DNA of 64,000 nt. It comes from Pseudobythopirellula maris. GTDB lineage: Bacteria > Planctomycetota > Planctomycetia > Pirellulales > Lacipirellulaceae. Shown here piece after piece: positions 26,788-37,999 of the stretch. The translations under genes were made by a program, and so were the position numbers. Each line of letters begins with the position of its first letter. Position 1 is the stretch's first letter. The stretch is taken from assembly GCF_007859945.1 (NCBI RefSeq), contig NZ_SJPQ01000001.1:1364001-1428000 (forward strand), given 5' to 3'. Under the pieces are notes generated by a model. That model ran no database searches. It was not told where the DNA came from and saw nothing but the letters and a program-made list of their open reading frames with translations.

Positions 26788-27381
26788 CTAGGTTTTCAGC
26801 CAGAGCACCGCGCCGATGACCACAGCGACGGCGGTCGCAGCCGCGCCGAGCTCGGCGAGGCTGAAACGCCACCCGCGCCGCTTGAGCCGCCGCACGAACC
26901 AAGCGGCCGGCAGCAAGGCGAACAACGCCAGTGGCAGCCCAATCGGCGCAGCCACCCAGTAATTCGCAAACAGCAGGCCCTTCTTGGCGCCTGAGTGGGC
27001 GCCAGTGTCAAAGCCTGGCGGCGCGTCGCGGAAGCGGGGCGGTTCGAGTTCATCGGTGAAGCGGAAGCTGAACCCGGAAGGCGAGCGCATGCCGGCTTCG
27101 CCAGAGCCGGCCAAGAAATACTCTGGGCCGAGTGAAGCGTAGCCGCAGCCCACCCGCAGGTTGCCCGCGTACCAGTGGACCTCGAGGTGACGCGTGAGCG
27201 TCTTGTTCGGCTGGCTGTGGTGGGCGTGGCCGATCGAAAACCCTTCCTCGTCGCGCACCTGGGTTCGCGCCCACAGCGCGCTGAAAAAGAGGCACAGCGC
27301 CATCGAGATCAGGGCCGCCGAGTTGAAGAGCCGCCCCCTTGTCGATCCGGTTCCGTCAGCAGCTGCGTTGGGTGGACTCAT
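26788..27381 (-). CDS. Planctomycete membrane protein of unknown function
   Basis: 197 residues. One hydrophobic segment lies near the N-terminus (LISMALCLFFSALWART), followed by about 100 residues of soluble sequence with VHWYAGNLRVGCGYASLGP and a predicted beta character, and two C-terminal hydrophobic segments (NYWVAAPIGLPLALFALLPAAWFV and LGAAATAVAVVIGAVLWL) separated by a basic stretch RRLKRRGWRFS. This layout is often seen for small planctomycete membrane proteins that are present in many copies. No catalytic motif is visible. It converges with the SulP gene with an 11-base gap and is divergent from the NhaC gene. Confidence 0.7.
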   Translation of the reverse strand: MSPPNAAADGTGSTRGRLFNSAALISMALCLFFSALWARTQVRDEEGFSIGHAHHSQPNKTLTRHLEVHWYAGNLRVGCGYASLGPEYFLAGSGEAGMRSPSGFSFRFTDELEPPRFRDAPPGFDTGAHSGAKKGLLFANYWVAAPIGLPLALFALLPAAWFVRRLKRRGWRFSLAELGAAATAVAVVIGAVLWLKT

Positions 27382-27540
27382 AGCCGGCTAGTCTATTCGC
27401 TCGCTGAGCAGGAGGGCAACTTTGCCCTTCGCGAGCGTAAATCCGTGCATCGGCGGCGCGTTTCCAGGTTGTATCGCCGTCCCACAGAGGTCATTTTAGG
27501 GCTCCCATCCCAAGAAATCCCCCGACAGGATTCGCTCGCT

Positions 27541-29190
27541 TTGGAAGCCCACCCCTACGGCTGGCTCAGCCTCGCCCCGCCCGTGGTCGCCGTCTTGCTG
27601 GCGATCGTCACCCGCCGGGTCCTGCTCTCGCTCTTGGTGGGCATCTACGCCGGAGCGCTCGTCACGACCGGCTGGGAACCGCTCCAGGCCGCCTACGATC
27701 TTGCCGAGACGCACCTCTGGCCAACGTTCACCCAGCCCGACAAGCTGCGGCTGTTCGCCTTCACCATGACGATGGGCGCCACGATCGGCCTGCTGCACGC
27801 CTCGGGCGGCATGCGCGGCCTGGTGGGGCTGCTCACGCCGCTGGCCCGCGGCCGCCGCAGCGGCCAGCTCACCGGCTGGGCGATGGGCCTGGTGGTCTTC
27901 TTCGACGACTACGCCAACACGCTGCTGCTGGGCGGGGCGCTGAGGCCCGTTTTCGACCGGCTCAAGATCTCACGCGAGAAACTCGCCTACCTGGTCGACT
28001 CGACCGCCGCGCCGGTGGCCGGCGTGGCGCTGATCTCGACCTGGATCGCCGTGGAAATCGCCTACGTGCAGGACGGCCTCGACAACCTGCCGGGCGGGGC
28101 CGGCGAGGGGATGAACGCCTTCGGCCTGTTTGCGGCCAGCATCCCGTACCGGTTCTATGTGCTGCAAGCGCTGGCGTTCGTGCCGCTCGTGGCGGTGATG
28201 GGACGCGACTTCGGGCCGATGCTCAGCGCCGAGAGGCGCGCTGCCGAAGAGCCCGAACTCCCCACCGAAGGGGTCGACGAGTTCGCCGACACGACCAACC
28301 ACTGGGTCTACGCCGCCATCCCCCTGGCGGTGCTGCTCACGACGATCGTCGGTTTGCTCTACGCCACCGGCCGATCGAACCTCGCCGCCAATGGCGAGGC
28401 GCCCTCGGCCGAGGGCTGGCTCCACCTGCGCGACGTGTTCGGCGCCGCCGACTCGGGCGTCGCCCTGATGTACGGCAGCCTAGCGGGCCTGGCCACAGCC
28501 GTGCTGTCGGTCCGTCTGGGCCGGCTGATGGAGAGCGACCAGGTTCGCGCGGCGCTGGTGCGCGGCGTGCTGTTCGTGCTGCCTGCGGTGGGCATCCTGT
28601 GGTTCGCCTCGTCGCTGTCGCGGCTCACCAGCAACAAGTCGGTCGATGGCCAGCCCACGATTACTGCCTACGAGTACTCCGACCACCGGCTCTACACCGG
28701 TGACTACCTCCAGCAAACCTTGCTAGGGTCCGCCGACACGGCCGAGCCGGGGGGCGCGTTCGCAGTGCTGCTGCCCACCGTGGTGTTCCTGCTCGCCTCG
28801 GTCACGGCGTTCTGCACCGGCACGAGCTTCGGCACGATGGGGCTGCTGATCCCGATGGTCATCCCGCTGGCGTTCGCCGTGGCCGACCCCACGGCGCCGG
28901 GGGGCGACCCGTTGTTCCTCGCTGCGCTGGGCGGGGTGCTCGCCGGCGCGATCTTCGGCGACCACTGCTCGCCGATCTCGGACACGACGATCCTCTCGTC
29001 GCAAGCGAGCGGCTGCGACCACGTGGCCCACGTCCGCACCCAGCTGCCCTACGCGATGGTCACCGCAACGGTTGCGGTGCTGCTCGGCACCCTGCCCGTG
29101 GGCCTCGGAGTCCCCGTTTGGGTGCTATTGCCCGTGCAGACGGCGACCCTGGTGGCGGTGCTGTACTTCGTCGGCAAGCGAGTGGCTTAA
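27541..29190 (+). CDS. Na+/H+ antiporter, NhaC family
   Basis: A membrane antiporter of about 549 residues with 11-12 hydrophobic segments. Family-typical stretches are FFDDYANTLLLGGALRPV, DSTAAPVAGVALISTWIAVEI and the conserved C-terminal GAIFGDHCSPISDTTILSS. NhaC-type proteins exchange external H+ for internal Na+, or swap malate/lactate. I place the start at a TTG (27541) just before YGWLSLAPPVVAVLLAI, with AGGA about 10 bases upstream; the frame is open much further upstream, into the divergent gene, but that part has no conserved sequence. The true start could also be nearby at a non-standard codon. Confidence 0.85.
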   Translation: MEAHPYGWLSLAPPVVAVLLAIVTRRVLLSLLVGIYAGALVTTGWEPLQAAYDLAETHLWPTFTQPDKLRLFAFTMTMGATIGLLHASGGMRGLVGLLTPLARGRRSGQLTGWAMGLVVFFDDYANTLLLGGALRPVFDRLKISREKLAYLVDSTAAPVAGVALISTWIAVEIAYVQDGLDNLPGGAGEGMNAFGLFAASIPYRFYVLQALAFVPLVAVMGRDFGPMLSAERRAAEEPELPTEGVDEFADTTNHWVYAAIPLAVLLTTIVGLLYATGRSNLAANGEAPSAEGWLHLRDVFGAADSGVALMYGSLAGLATAVLSVRLGRLMESDQVRAALVRGVLFVLPAVGILWFASSLSRLTSNKSVDGQPTITAYEYSDHRLYTGDYLQQTLLGSADTAEPGGAFAVLLPTVVFLLASVTAFCTGTSFGTMGLLIPMVIPLAFAVADPTAPGGDPLFLAALGGVLAGAIFGDHCSPISDTTILSSQASGCDHVAHVRTQLPYAMVTATVAVLLGTLPVGLGVPVWVLLPVQTATLVAVLYFVGKRVA

Positions 29191-29564
29191 AAAGCCCGGC
29201 CCTGCGGCCATCAATCATCGGCACAAAAGCCCCGAATTCCTCCGGGCGCCGGGGGAATCGCCGCGCTGTAGGTAGATTCCCCCCCCGCTACCGGCGGCTC
29301 TGCGTGAGCGACCGGGGCGACTCCGCGGCGAACTGTCATAGGGATATAACGGGATGTGGGCACTATCCCGCGAGAAGTGCGATCGGCGTGCGGGACGCAA
29401 TAATAAGGCCATCGCCGGTCGATCCCTATAAAGCGTTCAAGCCCTACGAACGCAGGCTTAACGGGGTGCATTCTTTGACCGTGTTGCAGGGGCCAACTAA
29501 AATCCGAGCTTTTGGATACCTTTTTTCGCGGATCAAATGCGTTGGCTTCACCTTCCCGGCGAGG
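29191..29564. other. Lower-GC spacer upstream of the damaged sulfatase gene
   Basis: No gene. Composition is visibly less GC-rich than neighbours from about 29330 on. It contains a good promoter candidate at 29475-29503. Confidence 0.5.
29475..29503 (+). promoter_or_regulatory. Sigma-70 promoter candidate for the sulfatase gene
   Basis: TTGACC, exactly 17 bases, TAAAAT: the best consensus promoter in the window. Transcription would start near 29511, about 54 bases before the proposed TTG start of the sulfatase reading frame. Confidence 0.6.
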
Positions 29565-32537
29565 TTGAACGTTCAAAGACTTGTCATCGTTCGATTTCGA
29601 ACGTTCGCCTTGCTGATTGCTGCAGGCGTGGCGTTTGGCTAGGCGCCGAATATCGCACTGATCGTCGTCGACGATATGGGGTGGCCCGAGTTGTCGGCCC
29701 GTATGGACCCTGACAACCCGCTCTCGGCGAGCGACTACCACCAGACACCCCACATCGATCAGATGGCCTCCGATGGGGTGGTGTTTACGAACGGCTACAC
29801 CAGCGGCCCGATCCGCTCGCCCGGCCGCGCGGGCATCATGACGGGACAAAACCCCGCGCAGGTCAACGTGACGTACCTGCGCCAGGCGGCGTTTACGTCT
29901 CACAGCAACTTCAAGAATTACTTCACTGGCAGACCGCTGGTAGCGCCTCAGCCATCGAATACGTTGCCGAACGAAACAACGATCGCCCAAGTGGTGAAGC
30001 AAGCGAACTCGCAGTACCAGACCGGCTTTTTTGGCAAATACGACTGGTGGCCTCGGGCGGATCAGACAGGCTTCGATGAGCACAGCATTCTATATTTCCA
30101 GGACTTTAATCCCGAAGATCCTGGCAAAGTCAACGCGATTACCGACGACTCGATCGCCTTTATCGAAGACAAGGCGGCCGCCGGCCAGCCTTTTTTCATT
30201 ACTGTCGCCCATGAAGTCGTGAAGCTGAACAAGGCTACCACCGAATCGCTCGAGGCCTGGGAAGGCACGACCCCAGGCGAGCGTCATTACGACACCACTT
30301 ACGCGGCGACCCACACCGACCTCGACAATTCGGTGGGCGCCATCATGGACAAACTCGCCGAGCTCGAGATCGACGACAACACGTACGTGATCTTCACCTC
30401 CGATCACGGCGCCGGGACGGGAGTCCCAGGCACCGTGACCGCCAACCTGCCGCTGTACGGCGGCAAAGGCTCTCTTTACGAAGGGGGCATCCGGGTGCCC
30501 TTTATCGTGAAGGGGCCCAACGTGGCTTCGGGCGTCTACAGCGACGCGCCGGTCATTGGCACGGACATCTTCGCCACGGCATACGCGATGGCTGGCGGCG
30601 TGGAGCCGCTCGGCAACAAGATCGAAGGGGCCAACCTCCTTGGCGTTCTCGCGACGGGCTCCCTTCCCTCCAACGAAAAGATCTCCCGTTCGAACGCCGA
30701 GAACGGTGAGCTGTTTTTTCATTATCCTAACTATGGCACCACTCTCGACGCAGGCCCAGCCACGCCCGCCTCGGCCGTTATCGATGACGGCTACAAACTC
30801 ATAAGTATTTATGGCGAGAATGGTGAGGACAATTCGTTCCGCCTCTTCAATCTTTCGGAAACATTGGAGGAGAACTTCGAATCCGGATCGCCGCTCAACC
30901 TCGCGTCAGCGATGCCGCAGAAAGTGGCCGAACTCGACCAAAAACTCACCGTCTGGCTCGAATCGCAAGACGCCTCACTGCCTTACGACGTGCGTGATCC
31001 GGTCTCGATCGAGTGGAGCGCCGAGCACCGCATGACCGAGCCGACGACCGTGGGGGTGACGGCCGATAAAGACGCCTGGCGATCGGTGACGAACGTCGAC
31101 TCACGCGAACGCGAATCGTGGTTGTGGACCGTATCGAGTTCGCCGCGGCAGGAAGCGACCAACGCCTTCCAGCAAGGTTTGCCGGATGTCGCCGCTGTGT
31201 TCGACGATCAAACCCGCGCCTTCCGCCGGTACTTCCACGCTGGCGACGACGACGGCGGCAGGGTGATCGACAGCGACCACTCTGCGACTTTCGAGATGTG
31301 GGTCCGTGTCGATGAATTGACCGGCGAGCAGGTCTTGTTCGAGGCGGGCACTGACGGCCAAGGCCTGTCGATCACGCTCGGCGACGCGGACAACGACGGG
31401 CAAGGCGACGACCTCCGCTTCCGCATACTCTCGGACGTGGGTGAGGCGCTCACGAGCACTGTGGAGCTCGATCGCTTCGCCAACCCGACCCGTGACTTTG
31501 TCCACATCGTGGGCGTGGTCGACGACACGAGCGACCGCGGGATCGAGCTGTTCGTCAACGGCGTCTCGCGCGGCTACGTGGCGGCGGGCGGAGCCTCGCC
31601 GCTCGATTGGGACACCTACGATTACGCGGGCCTTGGGGGTGAGAGTCACACCAATTCGTTGGGCGCCTCCGGAGGCGCGGGGGACCTCCCTTTCTCGGGG
31701 GGGAACCTGAAGGGTCAGATTGCGTCGTTCAGCTTCCACAATTTCGATCTCTCCGCCGAGCAGGTGCTCGCGAGTTACAGCTCGGCGCTCGACCCGGTGC
31801 ACCAAGGCGTTGCGAGCGTGTCGGGCGACGCCAGGCGTTTGCTCAGCCGCCCCGCCTCGCTAGCCTCAGGCGACGCCGAGACCGGCGATCAGCTGTGGGT
31901 CATCGAGGAACGCGCCGACACGCTCGACGAGAGCCTCGCCGTCGACCGACTGGCCGACTCCGGCGCCGCCGGCCTGCTCGCCGCCGGAACGGCCTACACC
32001 AGCTACCTCCTCCACTTCGATCCGCTCGGCTCCTCGGCTCCGGACGAAACGGTGTTCGGTTCGGTCACCTTCGTGGGCGACATCCTCGGCGTGATTTTCA
32101 ACAGCGACTCGCTCGCCACGACCGACACGATCGTTGGCTCGGCGGGGTTGTTTGAGGAGGGCGATCGCTCTCTCAACTTGTTCGGTCAAGACGGTTTCGG
32201 CATCGGCACGGATGGTAAAACGCTGTCGTTCTTGCTCTCGGCTGGGGGCGATGATCTCGTCCAACTCCGGGTGATCACAACCGCCACCTTGTCGGGAGAC
32301 TTCAACGGCGACGGCGCCGTCGACGCGGCCGACTTCACTGTGTGGCGTGACGGCCTGGGTGTGGATTTTTCCGAATCCGACTACGATGTTTGGGTCAACA
32401 ACTTCGGACGCACGCTCGCCTCCCAGGCGCCCGCCAGTTTGCAAGTTCCTGAGCCGTCGGCTATTGCCACGGTGGCCGTAGCCCTGCTCGCGTTACGTGG
32501 CCGGCGTTCTCGCGTATCGCTCGGCCGTGTGGCTTGA
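29565..32537 (+). pseudogene. Arylsulfatase-like gene with nonsense codon and lost catalytic Cys; LamG and dockerin-like modules
   Basis: The frame from a TTG at 29565 encodes a signal peptide (RFRTFALLIAAGVAFG), then TAG at 29640-29642, then in the same frame APNIALIVVDDMGW, the canonical sulfatase N-terminus with the first metal-binding Asp residues. The rest is open for 965 codons. At the active site the expected Cys-x-Pro-x-Arg reads Arg-Ser-Pro-Gly-Arg (IRSPGRAGIMTG); the Arg codon CGC at 29814-29816 is one transition from TGC (Cys). Other sulfatase parts remain (TSDHGAGTG, YGGKGSLYEGGIRVPFIVKG). Downstream come a LamG-like domain (about residues 510-710 after 29676), a dockerin-like repeat (DFNGDGAVDAADFTVWRDGLG) and a PEP-CTERM-like tail ([21 protein letters not shown]). 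An internal start at 29676 would lack signal peptide and metal ligands. Likely a recently inactivated exported sulfatase; a sequencing error at the TAG remains possible but would not explain the Cys loss. Confidence 0.72.
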
Positions 32538-32662
32538 TACGCTTAAAGCCCCCCGCCGCCGCGTGGCCGCGTAGATTAGCGCGCAAGGGCTTCACGAGTC
32601 CTTGGCTCGAGCGGGTGGGTGAAAGATCGGCGTTCCCTCGATCGATCAAGGACGCCCTTGGA

Positions 32663-33412
32663 ATGAGCAATCACACCCTCGAGCACTCTCACACGCCTTC
32701 GGCGATCGCCGAACGGATCGCCGAGGGGCACTCGCCCGACTACCTGCGCGACTTTATCTACGGCGCCATCGACGGCGCGGTCACGACCTTTGCCGTGGTC
32801 TCCGGGGTCGCCGGCGCGGGGCTCTCGCCCGGCATCGTCGTGGTGCTCGGCGTCGCGAACCTTGTGGCCGATGGCTTCAGCATGGCGGCCAGCAACTTCC
32901 TAGGCGTGCGCGCCGACGAGCAGCTTCGTCAGAAGGCCCGCCGCATGGAGCAGCGGCACATCGAACGCCACCCCGAGGGCGAACGCGAAGAGGTGCGGCA
33001 GATCTACGCCGGCAAGGGCTTCGAGGGCGATGACCTGGAGCGCGTTGTCGAGGTCATCACCGACGACCGCGAACGCTGGGTCGACACGATGCTGACCGAG
33101 GAGTTCGGCATGCCGCTCACCGGGCCCTCGCCCGCTAAGGCCGCGACGACGACCTTCATCGCATTTATCGTGATCGGCTTTCTTCCCGTGGCGCCGTTCG
33201 TGCTTGAGGCGGTTTCGGGCGCTGCCATCGTTCACCCCTACGCCTGGAGCACGTCGCTCACGGCCGCCGCGTTCTTTGCCGTTGGCGCCGCCAAGAGCCG
33301 GTTTGTCGACCAAGGCTGGCTGACGGCTGGCCTCGAAACCCTGGCGGTGGGAGGCGCAGCCGCCGCGCTCGCCTACGTGGCGGGCGTGTTGCTCGGTGGC
33401 TTGGTCGCCTAA
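32663..33412 (+). CDS. VIT1/CCC1-family metal transporter
   Basis: 249 residues. The conserved first helix [24 protein letters not shown] and second [24 protein letters not shown] define the VIT1/CCC1 (Fe2+/Mn2+) family. A cytoplasmic Glu-rich metal-binding domain follows ([25 protein letters not shown], with the GMPL motif in [10 protein letters not shown]), then three C-terminal helices. These carriers export Fe2+ or Mn2+ or load them into compartments using a proton gradient. The ATG is preceded by AAGGA. The frame is open from 32534 but without conserved residues. The long His-rich start ([11 protein letters not shown]) could bind metal. Confidence 0.9.
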   Translation: MSNHTLEHSHTPSAIAERIAEGHSPDYLRDFIYGAIDGAVTTFAVVSGVAGAGLSPGIVVVLGVANLVADGFSMAASNFLGVRADEQLRQKARRMEQRHIERHPEGEREEVRQIYAGKGFEGDDLERVVEVITDDRERWVDTMLTEEFGMPLTGPSPAKAATTTFIAFIVIGFLPVAPFVLEAVSGAAIVHPYAWSTSLTAAAFFAVGAAKSRFVDQGWLTAGLETLAVGGAAAALAYVAGVLLGGLVA

Positions 33413-33592
33413 GCGCCGGAACCGCCTTCGCCGCAAGGTTTCGCCGTCCCAAGCCCCTGCGTAGGCGATGGCTAGGTTTCTCCCCGCCCCATTTTCTTGC
33501 CCTGTGTGCTCTCTCCGCGTTAGACTAGAAGCCGAACTCGTCATCGACTGCGACCGAGTCGCCCCCCTATTTCACCACACGTAGAGTTCTCT

Positions 33593-34198
33593 ATGGCGTT
33601 GCGCCGTGTGCCGTTCACCCGATGTCTCTTTGCGGCGGCCGCATTGCTGGCGGTCTCCACCGCCGCCCCGCTCATGCAAGCCGAGACCTTGCGCTACGCC
33701 ATCGATCCGGGCGGTCGGATGACCTACTTCCCGTCTCCGTTCACGCCAATCGACGGCTGCCAGCCCAATTCGGCGGAGTGTGAGTTCGGCGTTAGCGGCA
33801 GCTTCTCGGTCGATTACGACAGCACGACCGATTCGGCCGTGCTGCTCGATCTCGATCTGATGCTGACAGGCAACGACGCGGTGCAGATCGCCCCGCCCGT
33901 GGCAACCCTCACGTCGAAGCTCGCCGTCGAAGCCTATCTCGCTTCTAGGCAGTTCGATGACCTTCCGACAGCAGGGCCGTTCGACACCTACACCGACCAG
34001 AGCCACCCGGCGCTGGTGCTGACCAGCTTCAACAACGGCGTCTCGCTGGCGGGCGGCTACGACACCCGTGCTATGGACGGCGACGGCGTGGTGTTCATCC
34101 TCACAGCCTCGGTGATCCCCGAGCCGGCGTCGCTCGCGTTGACGGCGCCCCTGGCTCTGCTGCTGTTGCGCCGCCGTCGCGGGCTCCAAGGCTGCTAG
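33593..34198 (+). CDS. PEP-CTERM exported protein
   Basis: 201 residues: signal peptide (RCLFAAAALLAVSTAAPLMQA), a beta-rich body without recognisable domain, and a C-terminal sorting tail VIPEPASLALTAPLALLLL followed by RRRR, the PEP-CTERM layout (Pro-Glu-Pro, hydrophobic helix, Arg cluster). Such proteins are exported and processed by an exosortase-type system at the cell surface; no exosortase gene is in this window. Two Cys (CQPNSAEC) may form a disulfide. It stands alone between the VIT1 and comM genes. Confidence 0.82.
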   Translation: MALRRVPFTRCLFAAAALLAVSTAAPLMQAETLRYAIDPGGRMTYFPSPFTPIDGCQPNSAECEFGVSGSFSVDYDSTTDSAVLLDLDLMLTGNDAVQIAPPVATLTSKLAVEAYLASRQFDDLPTAGPFDTYTDQSHPALVLTSFNNGVSLAGGYDTRAMDGDGVVFILTASVIPEPASLALTAPLALLLLRRRRGLQGC

Positions 34199-34496
34199 AG
34201 CTAAGCAATCGGCCTGATCGGCTCTGCGGCATCCGCCACACAGCACTCTTGCGCTGGCAAGTTCTTCGTGTGCTACGACTCCATAGCTCGGCTCTGTCCT
34301 GCCACTGTGCTGCCTCTGTGCCGGTTACCACTGCTTGGTAGAGTCAGTACAGCGTTCTCTCGTTAGATCCGAGAGCGGATACGCACCTAACGGCATACTG
34401 TACATTATTCCAGTTTTTTACTTGCAACCCACCGATACTGAACATACGATCACACGCGTTCGGACCCCTTCACTCCTGCCCTCGGAGCCGACCGCG
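34199..34496. promoter_or_regulatory. Spacer with comM promoter candidate (34422-34450)
   Basis: TTGCAA, 17-base spacer, TACGAT at 34422-34450, followed 46 bases later by the comM start. The surrounding sequence is AT-richer (TGTACATTATTCCAGTTTTT). The frame of comM is open through this stretch, but the conserved protein starts at 34497. Confidence 0.4.
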
Positions 34497-36035
<1,539 letters not shown>

Positions 36036-36050
36036 ATACAGGGAGAACCG

Positions 36051-37505
36051 TCAGGAGATGATCGGCTCGTCGGCGATCGCTTCGGGCAGGCCCTCGTCGG
36101 TCGAATCCGAGGCTTCGGCCGCCGTTTCTCCGGCGAAGAGACGCCAGAAGAGAAACGCCGCCATGCCGCTGACGCCCAGCGGGATCAGCCAGTAGCTCCG
36201 CCAATCGTAGGGCGCGGGTGAAACGCCTTGCGGGGTAAGCAGCCATTGCTGGGCCCCCCCGGCGAGCATCGCCCCGCTGAAGTGCCCCACGCCTTGGGTC
36301 ATCAGCATCAGCGCCCCCTGGGCCGACGCCCGCGACTCGGGCGCGGTGAGACGGTCAACATAGAGCTGAGCCGTGATGTACACAAAGGCGAACGCCACGC
36401 CGTGCACCGTGAGGCCGACGTAAACCATCCAGGCGCGGTCGCCGGCGTCGCCCATGGCGAAGAGCCCGAAGCGCACAACCCAAGCCAGCACCCCTATCAA
36501 GTAAAGCCGCTTCACGCCCAGCCGCAGCAGGAGCCACGGCATCGCTACCAGGCATACCATCTCGACCACTTGGCCGATGGTCATTTTGCCCGCGGCGCCC
36601 TCGAACCCAAGGTTGTTCAGGTAAAGATTGATGTAGGTGTTGTAGAACTGCGACGGCATGCACGCTAGCACCGTGATCGCGATAAAAACCATCAGCGAGC
36701 GATTGCCCCACAGTTCGTCGCCCCCCAGCAGGGCGCGCAAGCCTGCAAGCCTGCGCACGCCCGGGCGGTGGGCGCCGAGCAAGCCGCCCCAGCGCCCGTT
36801 GGTCGGTTGCTTGGGGTCCGGCCGCTCAGCGTCTGGTTGATCAGGGGCGAGCTGATCAGAACCGAGCGGGCTGTTCGGGCGTCGCGGCAGCGGTGGCGTG
36901 GCGGGCAGCGTGAGGCAGTAGACGGCATAGACCGATTGGATCGCGACGCCGAAATAGAACGGCTGGAGCCCCGCCTCGATCGATTGGCCAAACAGCCGCG
37001 GCGCGACGAACCCGATGAACAGCCCGGCAGCGACCCAACCGCCCGTGCCGAGCGAGCGTTGCAGCGGGAACTCGTTGCGCGGCAGGTGGCGGAACGTCAG
37101 GGCGACGGTGAGCGAAGCCGTGGGGGCGTAAGCCTGGAAAAAGAGCAGGAGCCAAATGAGAAACGTGGTCTGCGATTCGCTGTGGAGCATATTCCACAGG
37201 AAAAACGCGCCGGCGGCGTGCAGCGCGGCGAGCATCTTTTCGATCGAGAAGTAGCGGTCGGCCACCACGCCGAGCACCAGCGGAGCGATCAGGGCCCCGA
37301 GGGCGGCGGTCGAGGTGGCGACTCCCACGAACGACCCGCCGAACAGGCCGGCGCCCGAGTCGCCCGTGTTGGCGCCGATGTACGTGCCGAGCGTCGGTGT
37401 CCAGATCCCCAGACTCATGTTCTGGAAGATCATCATGACGGCGATGCGCAGCCGCACAGGATTGCTGGTCGCTAGCGGCGCGCTGGGGGGGCGTGCGATC
37501 GCCAT
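36051..37505 (-). CDS. Nucleoside:H+ symporter-like MFS transporter
   Basis: 484 residues with about 12 hydrophobic segments. The N-terminus (LRIAVMMIFQNMSLGIWTPTLGTYI) and the motif LGVVADRYFSIEKML are typical of the NHS/NupG-XapB group of nucleoside-proton symporters common in planctomycetes. The central cytoplasmic loop is long and rich in Pro, Asp and Gln (about residues 215-270). A C-terminal acidic tail follows the last helix. Substrate is inferred only from the group. It lies convergent to comM and upstream of the tRNA-Ala terminator on the same strand. Confidence 0.85.
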   Translation of the reverse strand: MAIARPPSAPLATSNPVRLRIAVMMIFQNMSLGIWTPTLGTYIGANTGDSGAGLFGGSFVGVATSTAALGALIAPLVLGVVADRYFSIEKMLAALHAAGAFFLWNMLHSESQTTFLIWLLLFFQAYAPTASLTVALTFRHLPRNEFPLQRSLGTGGWVAAGLFIGFVAPRLFGQSIEAGLQPFYFGVAIQSVYAVYCLTLPATPPLPRRPNSPLGSDQLAPDQPDAERPDPKQPTNGRWGGLLGAHRPGVRRLAGLRALLGGDELWGNRSLMVFIAITVLACMPSQFYNTYINLYLNNLGFEGAAGKMTIGQVVEMVCLVAMPWLLLRLGVKRLYLIGVLAWVVRFGLFAMGDAGDRAWMVYVGLTVHGVAFAFVYITAQLYVDRLTAPESRASAQGALMLMTQGVGHFSGAMLAGGAQQWLLTPQGVSPAPYDWRSYWLIPLGVSGMAAFLFWRLFAGETAAEASDSTDEGLPEAIADEPIIS

Positions 37506-37588
37506 CTTGGCACGGGTGGCAGTTGGGGAGGGTGGGGCCCGCAGCGGGTGGGGGCGGGCCGCAACGGCCCGCTAGAAAATGGGCCCAC

Positions 37589-37616
37589 AAAAAAACCCCC
37601 GCTCAGGAGCGGAGGT
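37589..37616 (-). terminator. Intrinsic terminator downstream of tRNA-Ala
   Basis: On the minus strand: AACCTCCGCTC-CTGA-GCGGGGGTT-type hairpin followed by a run of T (seven A's at 37589-37595 on the plus strand). It lies 64 bases beyond the 3' end of the tRNA gene. Confidence 0.8.
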
Positions 37617-37679
37617 TCATTCGTGATTCGCTGCGATCCGCCAAGCGTGCGGGCAAACCGTCATGCGAGGTGGGTCAAG

Positions 37680-37752
37680 TGGAGGATAGCGGGCTCGAAC
37701 CGCTGACCTTCTGGCTGCCAGCCAGACGCTCTCCCAACTGAGCTAATCCCCC
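37680..37752 (-). tRNA. tRNA-Ala (anticodon GGC)
   Basis: A 73-base cloverleaf. The acceptor arms GGGGGAT / ATCCTCC pair with one G-U. The D-arm GCTCAGTTGGGAGAGC, anticodon arm TCTGG-CTGGCAG-CCAGA with anticodon GGC, and T-arm AGCGG-TTCGAGC-CCGCT are all present. Discriminator A; CCA is not encoded. Confidence 0.96.
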
Positions 37753-37999
37753 GTGGGATTCAGGCGCCACGCTCGTGCGGGCCTGATTGGCCGTCGTCAC
37801 TGAGCCGCTGTAGGAGCCCACTGCGGGCGGGCGTGTGACGAACGAACGCTTAGGAATATCAGCCCACGCGGCGTGTGTCAACGGGACCCCCGCCAGGGGC
37901 CGCCATCCGATTCGGGGCGTCCCCCCAACGCCCCGCCGCCCCGACAGGTTATGTTGGAGTGCTCTAGAGTCTTGCCAGAAAGCCCCAACCACGCCGCCT

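Noticed and set aside
26788-27381. Fragment of a transposon or toxin-antitoxin unit
   Set aside because: The gene has membrane segments and normal composition, with no partner gene or terminal repeats.
29640-29642. TAG read as pyrrolysine in the sulfatase
   Set aside because: Pyrrolysine machinery is not expected in planctomycetes, the position is next to the signal cleavage site, and the active-site Cys is also lost, so decay is simpler.
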